From Sedimenticola hydrogenitrophicus (lineage in GTDB: Bacteria > Pseudomonadota > Gammaproteobacteria > Chromatiales > Chromatiaceae), in contig NZ_JANIOA010000032.1 in assembly GCF_025175675.1 (NCBI RefSeq), positions 1 through 48,660 on the forward strand: a DNA stretch of 48,660 bases, read 5' to 3'. The notes beneath the pieces were generated by a model. That model saw nothing but the letters and a program-made list of their open reading frames with translations. It made no database searches and was not told the DNA's origin. How positions within the stretch are numbered: the stretch's first letter is position 1; each line of letters starts with the position of its first letter. Of the stretch, positions 1 to 8,931 are shown one piece after another. The position numbers were made by a program, and so were the translations under genes.

Positions 1-1515
1 GTTCAAACTAATACAAAAGTAATCGAACGCTGCATTCTCATGACCACCGACCCTGGCGACCTTGTCCTCGATCCCACCTGCGGCTCCGGCACCACCGCCG
101 CCGTTGCCGAACAATGGGGCCGCCGCTGGATTACGGTTGATACCTCCCGCGTTGCCCTGGCATTGGCACGCGCCCGTATTATGGGCGCACGCTATCCCTT
201 CTACCTGCTGGCCGATTCCCGCGATGGCCAGCTCAAGGAAGCCGAGCTGACCCGCGGTGCACCCTCCAGCGCGCCAACCCGGGGCAATATCGCCCACGGT
301 TTTGTCTATGAACGGGTGCCCCATATCACCCTCAAGTCGATTGCCAACAATGCCGAGATTGATGTGATCTGGGAAAAATACCAGGACCTCCTTGAATCTC
401 TGCGTCAAAAACTGAATGACGAAGAGAATAAAAATTGGCAGGAGTGGGAAATTCCCCGCAGCGATGAAAAGCTCTCCATGGGTGGCAAGGTATTTCATGA
501 AAAATGGTGGCAACAGCGTATCGCCCGCCAGTAGGAAATCGACGCCTCCATCGCCGCCATGGCCGATAGCGAATACCTCTACGACAAACCCTACCAGGAT
601 AAAAAGAAAGTCCGTGTCGCTGGACCCTTTACCGTGGAAAGCCTGTCACCCCACCGGGTATTGGGCGTGGATGAAAACGATGAGTTGATCGACGGTATTG
701 GCGACGGCAAGGGTGATTACAGCGAGGAACGCGACTTCGTGCAGATGATCCTCGAAAACCTCAAAACCGCCGGGGTCCAGCAGGCCCACAAAACGGACAA
801 GATCAACTTCATCGCGCTCACCCCCTGGCCCGGCGACTTGATCTGCGCCGAGGGCCGCTATTTCGAAGGAGGAGAGGAAACCGGCATCGAGAAACGCGCA
901 GGCATCTTTATCGGCCCCGAATTCGGCACTGTCGCCCGTCCCGACCTGGTTTCCGCCGCCCGCGAAGCCGGTGATGCCGACTTCGACGTACTGGTCACCT
1001 GCGCCTTCAACTACGACGCACGCTCCTCCGACTTCGACAAGCTCGGACGCATCCCGGTACTCAAGGCCCGCATGAACGCCGACCTCCACATGGCCGACGA
1101 CCTCAAAAACACCGGCAAGGGTAACCTGTTCGTCATCTTCGGCGAACCGGATATCGACATTCTGGAAGCCGAAGGCGGCCAGGTGCAGGTCAAGGTCAAC
1201 GGTGTCGATGTATTTCACCCCAATACCGGTGAAGTCCGCTCCGATGGCGCCGAAGGCATTGCCTGCTGGTTTATCGACACAGACTACAACGAAGAATCCT
1301 TCTTCGTGCGCCACGCCTACTTCCTCGGTGCCAACGACCCCTACAAATCACTCAAGACCACGCTAAAAGCCGAAATCAACGCCGAAGCATGGGAAACCCT
1401 CAACAGCGACACTTCCCGTCCCTTCGATAAGCCCACATCGGGACGGATCGCAGTGAAGGTGATCAATCATTTGGGGGATGAAGTGATGAAGGTGTTTAGG
1501 ATGGAGCAAAAATGA
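1..1515 (+). pseudogene. DNA (adenine/cytosine-N4) methyltransferase, 3' part, interrupted by an in-frame TAG
   Basis: The reading frame is open from base 1, so the 5' part lies outside the window. The SAM-binding motif I DPTCGSGT is at bases 70-93, followed by a stretch typical of large site-specific DNA methyltransferases of restriction-modification systems (type III-like Mod proteins). The frame is cut by TAG at 532-534 and continues in the same frame, without frameshift, to TGA at 1513-1515. The downstream 318-aa piece (first ATG at 559, no convincing ribosome site) resembles the target-recognition/C-terminal part of the same protein. One base change (CAG or AAG to TAG) would explain it, so I read this as one broken gene. 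The stop overlaps the next start (ATGA), so the two were co-translated. The family is inferred from motifs; the exact R-M type is uncertain because the N-terminus and any Res subunit are not visible. Confidence 0.75.
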
Positions 1516-3587
1516 ATTTCCGCATCGCTGATACCTTCACCGACAGCCTCGACAAACTCACCGGAGATGAACAGAAGGCTGTCAAGACCACGGCCTTCGA
1601 CTTGCAGATCAATCCCGCTAATCCGGGTATGAGCTTCCACAAGCTGGACCAGGCACGGGACAAGAATTTCTGGTCGGTGCGGGTAAACAGCGATATCCGC
1701 CTGATTGTTCACAAGACGGCAGACAGCCTGCTGCTGTGTTATGTTGATCATCACGATAAGGCCTATCACTGGGCTGAAAGACGCAAGCTGGAAACCCATC
1801 CGAAAACTGGTGCCGCGCAGTTGGTGGTGATTCGCGAGACGGTTCAGGAAATCACAGTTCCCCTCTATGTGGGGGCCGAACAGGCCGCCATAACCAAACC
1901 GCGCCTGTTCGATAAAGTGGCTGAGGAAACCCTGCTCGGTTATGGAGTGCCCCAGGAATGGCTGGCTGATGTTCGGCTGGCTGACGAAGACAGCCTGCTG
2001 CAGTTGGCGGACCATCTGCCCAGCGAGGCGGCCGAAGCGCTGCTGGAACTGGCTACTGGTGGCACTCCGCTGATGCAGGAACCGCTGGCAGCGGGTGCCG
2101 ACCCCTTCGCGCACCCCGATGCACAACGCCGTTTCCGGGTGATGACCAATATAGAGGAACTGGAGCGCGCTCTTGAGTTCCCGTGGGAGAAATGGACGAT
2201 ATTCCTGCACCCGGCGCAGCGCCAGTGGGTGGAACAGGATTATGGCGGTCCCGCTCGGGTGTCCGGTTCCGCTGGTACCGGCAAAACCATCGTTGCCTTG
2301 CATCGGGCGGTATTCCTTGCCCGCAACAATCCTGATGCAAGGATATTGCTTGCCACTTTCTCTGATACCTTGGCCAATGCGTTGCGCACTAAACTACGCC
2401 GCCTGATCAGTAATGAGCCGAGATTGGGAGAGCGTCTGGAGGTGCACGCCATGAATGCCCTGGGCGAGCGCCTTTATGATTTGCAGTTTGGCTCGCCGAA
2501 ACTTGCCCCGCCGGCGTTGATCAAGCAGTTGCTTGCCGAGGCGGCGGACACCCATGAAAGTCGCAAGTTCAGTCAGCACTTTCTGTACACGGAATGGGAC
2601 GAGGTGGTTGATGCCTGGCAGCTGGCAAGCTGGGAGGCCTACCGAGATGTACGCCGCCTGGGTCGAAAGACCCGTCTGCCGGAAGCTCAGCGTACCTCGC
2701 TCTGGTCTGTCTTTGAGTCTGTTCGTACCGAACTGAGTGCCCGTGGTCTGGTCACCCGGGCAACGATGTTCAATCAGCTGGCCGCGCAGATTGCGCAGCG
2801 CAAACACCCGGTTTTCGAGTTCGCAGTGATTGACGAGGCCCAGGATGTCAGTGTCGCCCAGTTGCGCTTTCTCGCCGCCCTGGGGGGCGACAGGCCCAAC
2901 AGTCTGTTCTTTGCCGGTGATCTGGGACAGCGCATCTTTCAGCAGCCATTTTCCTGGAAGGCATTGGGGGTGGATATTCGCGGCCGGTCCCGCACATTAC
3001 ATATCAATTACCGTACCTCCCACCAGATCCGGCAGCAGGCTGACCGTCTGCTTGGGCCGGAGGTGTCCGATATTGATGGCAACACGGAGCAGCGGAGGGG
3101 GACTGTGTCGGTCTTTAACGGTCCGGCGCCGATGATTCAGGTGCTGGATGGGGAGCAGGCAGAGATCAACGCAGTGGCGGACTGGCTGGCGGAACGCCAG
3201 GGCGAAGGCATCATGCCTCACGAAATGGCTATCTTTGTTCGCTCAGGGGCAGAGATGGACCGGGCCCGCGATGCAGCCGATGGCGCCGGTATCTCCTTCA
3301 GGATTCTGGATGAGGGGTTGGAGACCGCCAATGGCCAGCTTTCTATCAGCACCATGCACCTGGCGAAGGGTCTGGAGTTCCGCGCCGTGGCGGTAATGGG
3401 CTGCGATGATGAAGTGATCCCCCTGCAAAGCCGCATCGAGACCGTTGCCGACGACAACGATTTGGAGGAAGTCTACAATACGGAGCGTCATCTGTTGTAC
3501 GTTGCCTGTACCCGCGCACGGGATTATTTGCTGGTAACCAGTGCTGGACCGTCTTCGGAATTTCTGGACGATTTGCGGATCCAGTGA
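1512..3587 (+). CDS. RelE-like domain fused to UvrD/REP-family SF1 helicase
   Basis: This is a 691-aa protein. Residues about 1-90 resemble a RelE/ParE toxin fold (FWSVRVNSDIRLIVHK, then a YVDHHDKAYHWAERR tail). The rest is a superfamily I helicase: Walker A GSAGTGKT at 252-259, Walker B VIDEAQD at 439-445, a GDLGQRIF motif, an INYRTS motif, STMHLAKGLEF at 613-623 and a C-terminal VACTRARDYLLV motif. It should be an ATP-driven 3'-5' DNA translocase or helicase; whether the RelE-like part cleaves RNA or only binds nucleic acid is unknown. The start is set by ATGA overlap with the methyltransferase stop and a GGAG about six bases upstream. The coupling suggests a role in DNA modification or defence. 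The frame is intact although its partner is broken. Confidence 0.85.
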   Translation: MNFRIADTFTDSLDKLTGDEQKAVKTTAFDLQINPANPGMSFHKLDQARDKNFWSVRVNSDIRLIVHKTADSLLLCYVDHHDKAYHWAERRKLETHPKTGAAQLVVIRETVQEITVPLYVGAEQAAITKPRLFDKVAEETLLGYGVPQEWLADVRLADEDSLLQLADHLPSEAAEALLELATGGTPLMQEPLAAGADPFAHPDAQRRFRVMTNIEELERALEFPWEKWTIFLHPAQRQWVEQDYGGPARVSGSAGTGKTIVALHRAVFLARNNPDARILLATFSDTLANALRTKLRRLISNEPRLGERLEVHAMNALGERLYDLQFGSPKLAPPALIKQLLAEAADTHESRKFSQHFLYTEWDEVVDAWQLASWEAYRDVRRLGRKTRLPEAQRTSLWSVFESVRTELSARGLVTRATMFNQLAAQIAQRKHPVFEFAVIDEAQDVSVAQLRFLAALGGDRPNSLFFAGDLGQRIFQQPFSWKALGVDIRGRSRTLHINYRTSHQIRQQADRLLGPEVSDIDGNTEQRRGTVSVFNGPAPMIQVLDGEQAEINAVADWLAERQGEGIMPHEMAIFVRSGAEMDRARDAADGAGISFRILDEGLETANGQLSISTMHLAKGLEFRAVAVMGCDDEVIPLQSRIETVADDNDLEEVYNTERHLLYVACTRARDYLLVTSAGPSSEFLDDLRIQ

Positions 3588-3679
3588 GGAACACCGCCTG
3601 TTGCAGCAGTGTTTCGCAGTTCGCGGCGGAGCCGCTGCTCTTGCCCAGACAGGCAGCCATGGCGGTCTGTACCAACGAA

Positions 3680-4603
3680 TTACAACTCCATATCCCAGCT
3701 CTCGCTGATGATCTCGGTGCCGAACGGTTTCTCCTGCCAGGCGCGGCTGCAGCTGAACCCCGCCTTGGTGTAGAGCTTGCGCGCCTGGGTCAGGTCGGCG
3801 CAGGTCCACAGGGTGATCCTCCGGTAACCCGCCTGGCGGCAGAAATCGACGCACTGCTCGATCAGGCGTCGGCCAAGTTGCAGGCCGCGGAAGCGCGGCT
3901 CCACCAGTAGGGCGCGCAACCGCGCCGTGGTCTCATCCTCCTTGACGGCGAAGATACTGCCGGCGAACTGCCCGTCCACCTCCGCCACCCAGCCGCGTTC
4001 GCGTTGCGGGTCATAGTTGCTGGCGAAGGCCGAGAGTACCTCCAGCACGGTGCGTTCGAAACTCTGGTCCCAACCGTATTCCATGGCGTAGAGCACGGCG
4101 TGGCGGTTGATGACGGTGCCCAGATCGCCCAGTTTCAGCGGGCGGATCAGGCTCGCGTGCCGGACATCGGACTCCAGCAAATGACGGATGCGCTCCATGG
4201 CGGTGATCAGTTCATCCTGCTGATCTGGTGACAGCGACTTGAGCAAATGCTGCATGCTTTCCCGCGCCAACCCATCCAGCGACTTCAGTTGGGCCTGACC
4301 ACGTGGTGTCAGGGTGAGCTGTTTGCGCCGCCGGTCGCCGGGGTCGGCGTCGCGCTGCAACAGCCCCCGCTCCAGCAGCTTGGCAAGTATCCGGCTCACA
4401 TAACCCGGATCCATGCGCAGATACTCCGCCAGGGTGGTGGCGGTGGTGCGGCTGTCCCGGGCCACCTCGAACAGCACGCGGATCTCCGGCAGGCTGTACG
4501 GTTCACCGAGAAAACATTCGTCGAGTATGCCGATTTGGCGGGTATAGAACCGGTTGAAGACCCGGATCCGGTCGATTCTGTCTGCTGCCTGGTCGCTGCT
4601 CAT
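3680..4603 (-). CDS. MarR-type regulator fused to GNAT acetyltransferase
   Basis: This 307-aa protein has an N-terminal MarR winged helix (about residues 25-140, with DPGYVSRILAKLLERGLL as recognition helix and DRRRKQLTLT as wing) and a C-terminal GNAT domain (about 150-307, with LLVEPRFRGLQLGRRLIEQC as the acetyl-CoA loop and LYTKAGF near the end). It should bind DNA as a dimer and acetylate a small molecule or protein; the substrate is not predictable. I chose the ATG at 4603 over the one at 4621 because a purine-rich stretch precedes it. It is convergent with the helicase gene. A palindrome in its own promoter (4649-4661) suggests autoregulation. Such two-domain proteins are a known family. 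Confidence 0.85.
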   Translation of the reverse strand: MSSDQAADRIDRIRVFNRFYTRQIGILDECFLGEPYSLPEIRVLFEVARDSRTTATTLAEYLRMDPGYVSRILAKLLERGLLQRDADPGDRRRKQLTLTPRGQAQLKSLDGLARESMQHLLKSLSPDQQDELITAMERIRHLLESDVRHASLIRPLKLGDLGTVINRHAVLYAMEYGWDQSFERTVLEVLSAFASNYDPQRERGWVAEVDGQFAGSIFAVKEDETTARLRALLVEPRFRGLQLGRRLIEQCVDFCRQAGYRRITLWTCADLTQARKLYTKAGFSCSRAWQEKPFGTEIISESWDMEL

Positions 4604-4629
4604 CGCCTGATCTCTCTGCATGTGTACAG

Positions 4630-4661
4630 GTAATATGCAACCAATTAGTTGACATAGTCAA
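4630..4661 (-). promoter_or_regulatory. Putative promoter and MarR operator
   Basis: TTGACATAGTCAA (4649-4661) is a dyad with TTGAC/GTCAA arms, a size and form typical of MarR operators. Read on the minus strand it supplies TTGACT as a -35 (4661-4656); CATATT at 4637-4632 could be the -10 with an 18-base spacer. A repressor bound here would block polymerase. The site is seen directly; its use as an autoregulatory operator is inferred. Confidence 0.5.
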
Positions 4662-4696
4662 ATAAAAATTCCCTGAATTCCCGGACACGTGAAAAT

Positions 4697-4762
4697 GGGT
4701 CGGAGTCGATCTGTGCACCGGAGTACGGGGCATGGCGTCGTACCCGGATCGACTCAGACCCC
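4697..4762. repeat. GGGGTCGGAGTC-family hairpin, copy A
   Basis: The left arm GGGTCGGAGTCGATC (4697-4711) pairs with GATCGACTCAGACCC (from 4747) with one mismatch; a GTACG/CGTAC pair lies within the loop. This is one of five clear copies in the window of a palindromic element with the same outer arm and different inner stems (see 31608, 34064, 35388, 45922). It sits upstream of the MarR-GNAT gene and downstream of the small membrane protein gene on the minus strand. Confidence 0.7.
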
Positions 4763-4801
4763 GGTTGGCGTTGCCGATTCAGTTGAAACCGAGCCGATCG
4801 A

Positions 4802-5191
4802 TCAGCGGGAAGCGAGCCGGCCGATCAGCGGGAAGCGGTATTCGTTTCCGGCCATCGCCTTGGCCAGACCCACGATACCCAGCAGCACCAGGGTCGAATG
4901 CACCGTGGTGAAATAGAGGATCAGCACCACCCAGGTGTTGGCGCTGCGGTAGCCCCCCAGCCAAAGGATCGCCAGGTTGGCGATCACCAGCAGAATGCCG
5001 CCGATGAGACTGGCGATAAAGGTCTGCTCCAGGTGACAGCGGGCCAGGGGCGGGGCGCTGTGGCGGTGTTTGAAATAGAGATAGGCGAGCCAGAGAAAAC
5101 AGACGCCGGGCAGCAGCAACAGGTTGGCCAGGAACAGCGCCTGCGCCATGATCGCCAATTGCATCCCGGGTTGTTCGTCTGTTTCGTTCAT
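4802..5191 (-). CDS. Small integral membrane protein, DUF4870-like
   Basis: This 129-aa protein has three predicted membrane helices (about residues 10-38, 55-80 and 85-115) and ends in a GNEYRFPLIGRL motif like the end of DUF4870 proteins. There is a short polar N-terminus and no signal peptide. The frame stays open further upstream, but the ATG at 5191 gives a compact protein that begins just before the first helix. No function is known for the family; a membrane-stress or accessory role would be speculation. It stands alone on the minus strand, divergent from the reductase gene. Confidence 0.65.
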   Translation of the reverse strand: MNETDEQPGMQLAIMAQALFLANLLLLPGVCFLWLAYLYFKHRHSAPPLARCHLEQTFIASLIGGILLVIANLAILWLGGYRSANTWVVLILYFTTVHSTLVLLGIVGLAKAMAGNEYRFPLIGRLASR

Positions 5192-5429
5192 GGCCTGAAA
5201 CCCTGTTTCGTTATTCTGCTTGTCTAGAGTGTAGCTATCGACATGATACGGGCAACGGCTTCGGCCGTCCCCTATCCCGCGCCTGTTCAACCAGGGGGCC
5301 AACCGGGTGTCGGAGTCAGGTCGCCCATCCGACTCGGTATAAAGCCCCGACCTTGCACGAGCCCTTAGGCTTACTATTTATGTGGGAGCTGCTATATTGC
5401 CTTGCACAGTGACTCAGGAGGGAAGCCGT

Positions 5430-6902
5430 ATGCCACAACTGTTATCACTTTCCCGGGCCGCGCGTCTCGCGGATGTCACGCGCGGCGAACTGCAGAAAAG
5501 AATCAGAAAAGAGCGGGTCAAGACCTTTGAAGGCGAGATCGCCGTCGAGGACCTGCTGGGCCTCTATCCCCATATCAACCTGGATGACGACCCGGTCCTG
5601 GAGCGGGTCCAACGCATCAAGAGCGAGGCGCGCCCCAAGACCCACTACAGCGACGGCTGGATGCCCGATCCGCAGGTCCTGATGCAGCGCCTGCACGAGT
5701 TTCAACACACCCTGGTACGGACCAAATCGGCCCTCAACACCTCCGAGGCCTTATTGGAAGAAGCCGTCAGCGATCTGCGAAACGCGCTGGAGAAACCGGA
5801 GGCGGTGTTGCGTGCGGCGATCAAGCAATGCATCGGCAAACTGGACGGCGCCAGGAGCCGACTGGACCGGGCAAGTGACGCCAAGGCGCGCCTGTTCGCC
5901 AAGGACGCCCTGTTGAAGATCGTTACCGCCAGCGTGCGACTGCAGCCGAGCGGCCATGAGTATTTTATCGAAGGCAACGACTCGATCCTGGAGGCGGGGC
6001 TCAAGGCCGGCCTCTATCTCGACTACGGCTGTACCAGCGGCAACTGTGGCGCCTGCAAGTGCAGGGTGGTTTCGGGCGCCGTGCGCCAACTGCGCCAGCA
6101 CGACTATGTCCTGAGTGCCAAGGAGCAAGCCGAAGGCTATATCCTGGCCTGTTCCAACACCGCGATCTCCGACCTGGTAATCGAGGCCAGCGAGGCCACG
6201 GTCAGCGACCGGTTGCCCCATCAGGTGATTCGTGCCGGGGTGCGCAAGGTGGAACGGGAGAGCCCCGAACTGGCGGTGCTGCATGTGCAGACACCGCGTA
6301 CCCAGTCGCTCCGCTTCAAGGCCGGACAGCGGGTCAGGGTGACCAGCGAAGAGGGCGTCAGTGACAGCCTCTACATCGCCAGTTGTCCCTGCGACGGCCG
6401 CAATCTGCTGTTCCTGGTCTTTTCCGGCATCGGTTCACCCCTGGAAGCAACGGTGTTCCAGGGTGGCCTGGCGGAACAGACCCTGCTGCTTGAAGGTCCG
6501 GATGGCGATTTCCTGCTGCATGAAGACTCCAGGCGCCCGGTACTGTTTGTCGCCAAAGGCGGCGGCCTGGCGCCGATCAAGAGCCTGGTGGAGCAGGCCA
6601 TCACCATCGATGATGCCGAAGAAATCTCGCTGATCCTGGTGGGCGGAAACCCGCCCGGCTCCTCCCTGGTACGACTCTGCCGCTCCTGGAATGACGCCCT
6701 GGACAACTTCCAGTACCGCAGCACCGAGGCATCCATCCCGGCCGATCAACTGGCGGGCCAGATCATCCAGGCCGTGGAAGAGAATCCGCGCACCGAGATC
6801 TACCTTGCCGGCCCCGACGCGTGGCTGAACAGCCTGCTAAGGGCCGCGGCAGACCAGGGTGTGGACCCCGGTGAATGGTCTGTGGAGCGGGTGGGTTATT
6901 GA
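5430..6902 (+). CDS. HTH/coiled-coil protein with plant-type 2Fe-2S and ferredoxin-NAD(P) reductase domains
   Basis: This 490-aa protein starts at an ATG preceded by AGGAGGGA. Residues about 5-45 look like a MerR/excisionase-type helix-turn-helix (SRAARLADVTRGELQKRIR). Residues about 80-165 are helical and coiled-coil-like. A plant-type ferredoxin domain follows, with ligands C201, C206, C209 and C241. The last 250 residues form a flavin/NAD(P) reductase module (an RV...SLYIAS flavin region and KGGGLAPIKSL for nucleotide binding). It should pass electrons between NAD(P)H, flavin and the 2Fe-2S centre, as in oxygenase reductases or CDP-glucoseen reductase. No oxygenase partner lies next to it. 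The HTH may link redox state to DNA or be only structural; similar fusions occur in other proteobacteria. Confidence 0.8.
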   Translation: MPQLLSLSRAARLADVTRGELQKRIRKERVKTFEGEIAVEDLLGLYPHINLDDDPVLERVQRIKSEARPKTHYSDGWMPDPQVLMQRLHEFQHTLVRTKSALNTSEALLEEAVSDLRNALEKPEAVLRAAIKQCIGKLDGARSRLDRASDAKARLFAKDALLKIVTASVRLQPSGHEYFIEGNDSILEAGLKAGLYLDYGCTSGNCGACKCRVVSGAVRQLRQHDYVLSAKEQAEGYILACSNTAISDLVIEASEATVSDRLPHQVIRAGVRKVERESPELAVLHVQTPRTQSLRFKAGQRVRVTSEEGVSDSLYIASCPCDGRNLLFLVFSGIGSPLEATVFQGGLAEQTLLLEGPDGDFLLHEDSRRPVLFVAKGGGLAPIKSLVEQAITIDDAEEISLILVGGNPPGSSLVRLCRSWNDALDNFQYRSTEASIPADQLAGQIIQAVEENPRTEIYLAGPDAWLNSLLRAAADQGVDPGEWSVERVGY

Positions 6903-7069
6903 TGGTTTTTCGGCCACAAAATTAAACGACAATCTGTAGCTACCATCCCGGCGCCATCCGCTGATGGCCTTGCGCATGCGGCACGACAGGCTATGATGGT
7001 GGCGCACGACAATAAACGGCGGTTAATCAAACGGTTATAACCACAAATTCAAAATGGGATTGAGCAGAC

Positions 7070-8032
7070 ATGGCGATATTGGATAATGAGAAGGAGGGTT
7101 TGTACAAGACGCTGCTGGAGTCGACCAAGGCCATCCCTTGGAAGCTCAACTGGGTCACCAAGGAGTTTGAGTATATCGGCCCACAGATTGAAAAACTGCT
7201 TGGATGGACACCCGAGAGCTGGGCGACCGCCCAGGAGTGGATCGACCGGATACATCCGGAGGACCGGGATGCGACGGCGAACCTGTGTATCTCCCAGTCA
7301 GAGCATGGTATCGACCACGAAGCGGACTACCGTGCGCTGACCGCGGACGGCGGTTATGTCTGGGTGCGTGATGTGGTGCACGTGCTACGCGAGAATGGCG
7401 TTACCACCGCGCTGGTTGGCTTCATTTTCGATATCTCCGAGCGCAAGAAGATGGAAGACGTGCTGCTGCGTCTGAACCGGCAACTGGAGGCGCTCTCTTT
7501 CCACGACGCGCTTACCGGCGTGGCCAACCGGCGTATGTACGACAAGACCATGGGGGCTGAGTGGGCTCGCGCGCATCGCAATCAGGAGCCCATGTCGCTG
7601 ATTGTCATCGATATCGACCACTTCAAGGAATACAACGATCGCTATGGGCACGTGATGGGCGATGAGTGTCTGGTGGAGGTGGCCACGGCACTGAGGGGCG
7701 TGAGCTCGCGCTCCACGGACCTTCTGGCCCGTTACGGCGGCGAGGAGTTTGTTCTCATGCTGCCAAACACCGATCGCCATGCCGCGCTGGAGCTGGCGGA
7801 AAGGTGCCGTGCCGTGGTTGCGGAGCTGCGGATCCCGCATGCCGCCTCCGGTGCCAGTGACGTGATCACCATTAGTGCCGGTTTAAGCACCATCGTACCC
7901 TCTGCTAACACGCACCCCGCATCGGTGTTCGATACGGCGGATAAAATGCTCTACCAGGCCAAGCAGAAAGGGCGCAACTGCGTGGTGTATGCCGGGCCGC
8001 GAGAGGCGTCGGTCGATACCGGGCCGCGTTAG
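7070..8032 (+). CDS. PAS-GGDEF diguanylate cyclase
   Basis: This 320-aa protein has no membrane segment. A PAS fold fills residues about 15-125, ending in the usual PAC-to-linker FIFDISERKKMED. A GGDEF domain follows (about 150-310) with the intact active site GGEEF at 223-227 and an RSTD allosteric c-di-GMP inhibitory site at 214-217, exactly five residues before it. It should make cyclic di-GMP from two GTP in the cytoplasm, controlled by whatever the PAS domain senses and by product feedback. It is monocistronic. The signal cannot be told from the sequence; no heme or flavin motif is obvious. Confidence 0.92.
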   Translation: MAILDNEKEGLYKTLLESTKAIPWKLNWVTKEFEYIGPQIEKLLGWTPESWATAQEWIDRIHPEDRDATANLCISQSEHGIDHEADYRALTADGGYVWVRDVVHVLRENGVTTALVGFIFDISERKKMEDVLLRLNRQLEALSFHDALTGVANRRMYDKTMGAEWARAHRNQEPMSLIVIDIDHFKEYNDRYGHVMGDECLVEVATALRGVSSRSTDLLARYGGEEFVLMLPNTDRHAALELAERCRAVVAELRIPHAASGASDVITISAGLSTIVPSANTHPASVFDTADKMLYQAKQKGRNCVVYAGPREASVDTGPR

Positions 8033-8229
8033 TCGGTTGGGGTTCGCCGGCGCACCGCAACGAGTTCACCCTTTCCCCACCCTGGCCTGATGAGGCCACG
8101 GTTCTATGTGTCCCCGATACGCCGCCGCCTCCGGAGGCCATGCCGCCCCTGAGCTATAATCTTGTTGTTACCTGTTGTGGGGTACGGAATGAAGGACATT
8201 CGTGGTAAGTCTACTTCTGAGGCAGGACG

Positions 8230-8892
8230 ATGACGAATGAGACAACGGTAAGATCGCGAATCCTGGATATTGCCATCATGTTGGCAGAGGCCAAGACATG
8301 GGAAGCGGTGCGGCTGCAGGAGGTGGCGAGCCGGGCCTCGCTCTCCCTGGAGGATATCCGGGCCGAATTCAGGGAAAAAGATGAACTGATCGATGCCTGG
8401 TTTGAGCGTGCCGACCGCGCCATGTTGACCGACGCCGCGACGCTGGCCCATCGGCGGCTGGCGCGTCACCAGCGCATGCACCGGGCGATCATGACCTGGC
8501 TTGGCGCGCTGGCCGGGCATCGCCGGGTGACCCGCCAGATGGTCCTGGGCAAACTTGAACCCGGGCATCTGCATCTGCAGATTCCCGCGCTGATGCGTAT
8601 CAGCCGTACCGTGCAGTGGATGCGCGAGGCAGCGGGGTACCAGGCCGTCTTTCCCCGGCGGGCGTTGGAGGAGACGGTGCATACCAGTATCTATCTCGCC
8701 ACCTTCTCCCACTGGATGTTCGATGATTCGCCGCGCTCTCAGCGAACGCATCGGTTTCTCCATCGGCAGTTGAAGCGGACCAACCCGGTCTTTAGTTGTG
8801 GTGCGACCCTGAGCGGGGTACACGGGGCTGGCTACCACCCCTCGCACGGCGCGCGCCGAGCGGAAGTGCAAGGTGACCGGCCGATCCATTGA
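8230..8892 (+). CDS. TetR-like transcriptional regulator
   Basis: This 220-aa protein has an N-terminal TetR-type helix-turn-helix (about residues 8-55, with WEAVRLQEVASRASLSLEDI followed by the F-EKDELIDAWFERAD pattern). The C-terminal half is helical and lacks a recognisable ligand domain; it shares features with the TetR-like/COQ9 group. The tail after about residue 190 is basic and of low complexity. The ATG follows a GAGG stretch. The hydrolase gene starts 39 bases downstream on the same strand, so they may be one transcript. Ligand and targets are unknown. Confidence 0.7.
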   Translation: MTNETTVRSRILDIAIMLAEAKTWEAVRLQEVASRASLSLEDIRAEFREKDELIDAWFERADRAMLTDAATLAHRRLARHQRMHRAIMTWLGALAGHRRVTRQMVLGKLEPGHLHLQIPALMRISRTVQWMREAAGYQAVFPRRALEETVHTSIYLATFSHWMFDDSPRSQRTHRFLHRQLKRTNPVFSCGATLSGVHGAGYHPSHGARRAEVQGDRPIH

Positions 8893-8931
8893 GTCCGGCT
8901 GGGGCGGTTTGCGGCCGCTCCCCGAGAGGCG

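Noticed and set aside
532-534. TAG read as an amino acid (pyrrolysine or amber recoding)
   Set aside because: TAG ends several intact genes here (the GGDEF protein, leuB, accD, the DMT exporter) at normal protein lengths, and no special structure or suppressor gene was seen.
5304-5338. Another GGGGTCGGAGTC hairpin near 5309
   Set aside because: GTCGGAGTCAGGTCGC is present but the facing arm is only CCGACTC; too degenerate to count as a full copy.
8132-8160. Promoter for the TetR-like gene with an exact TATAAT at 8155-8160
   Set aside because: No acceptable -35 lies 16-18 bases upstream, so the -10 match alone is not enough.
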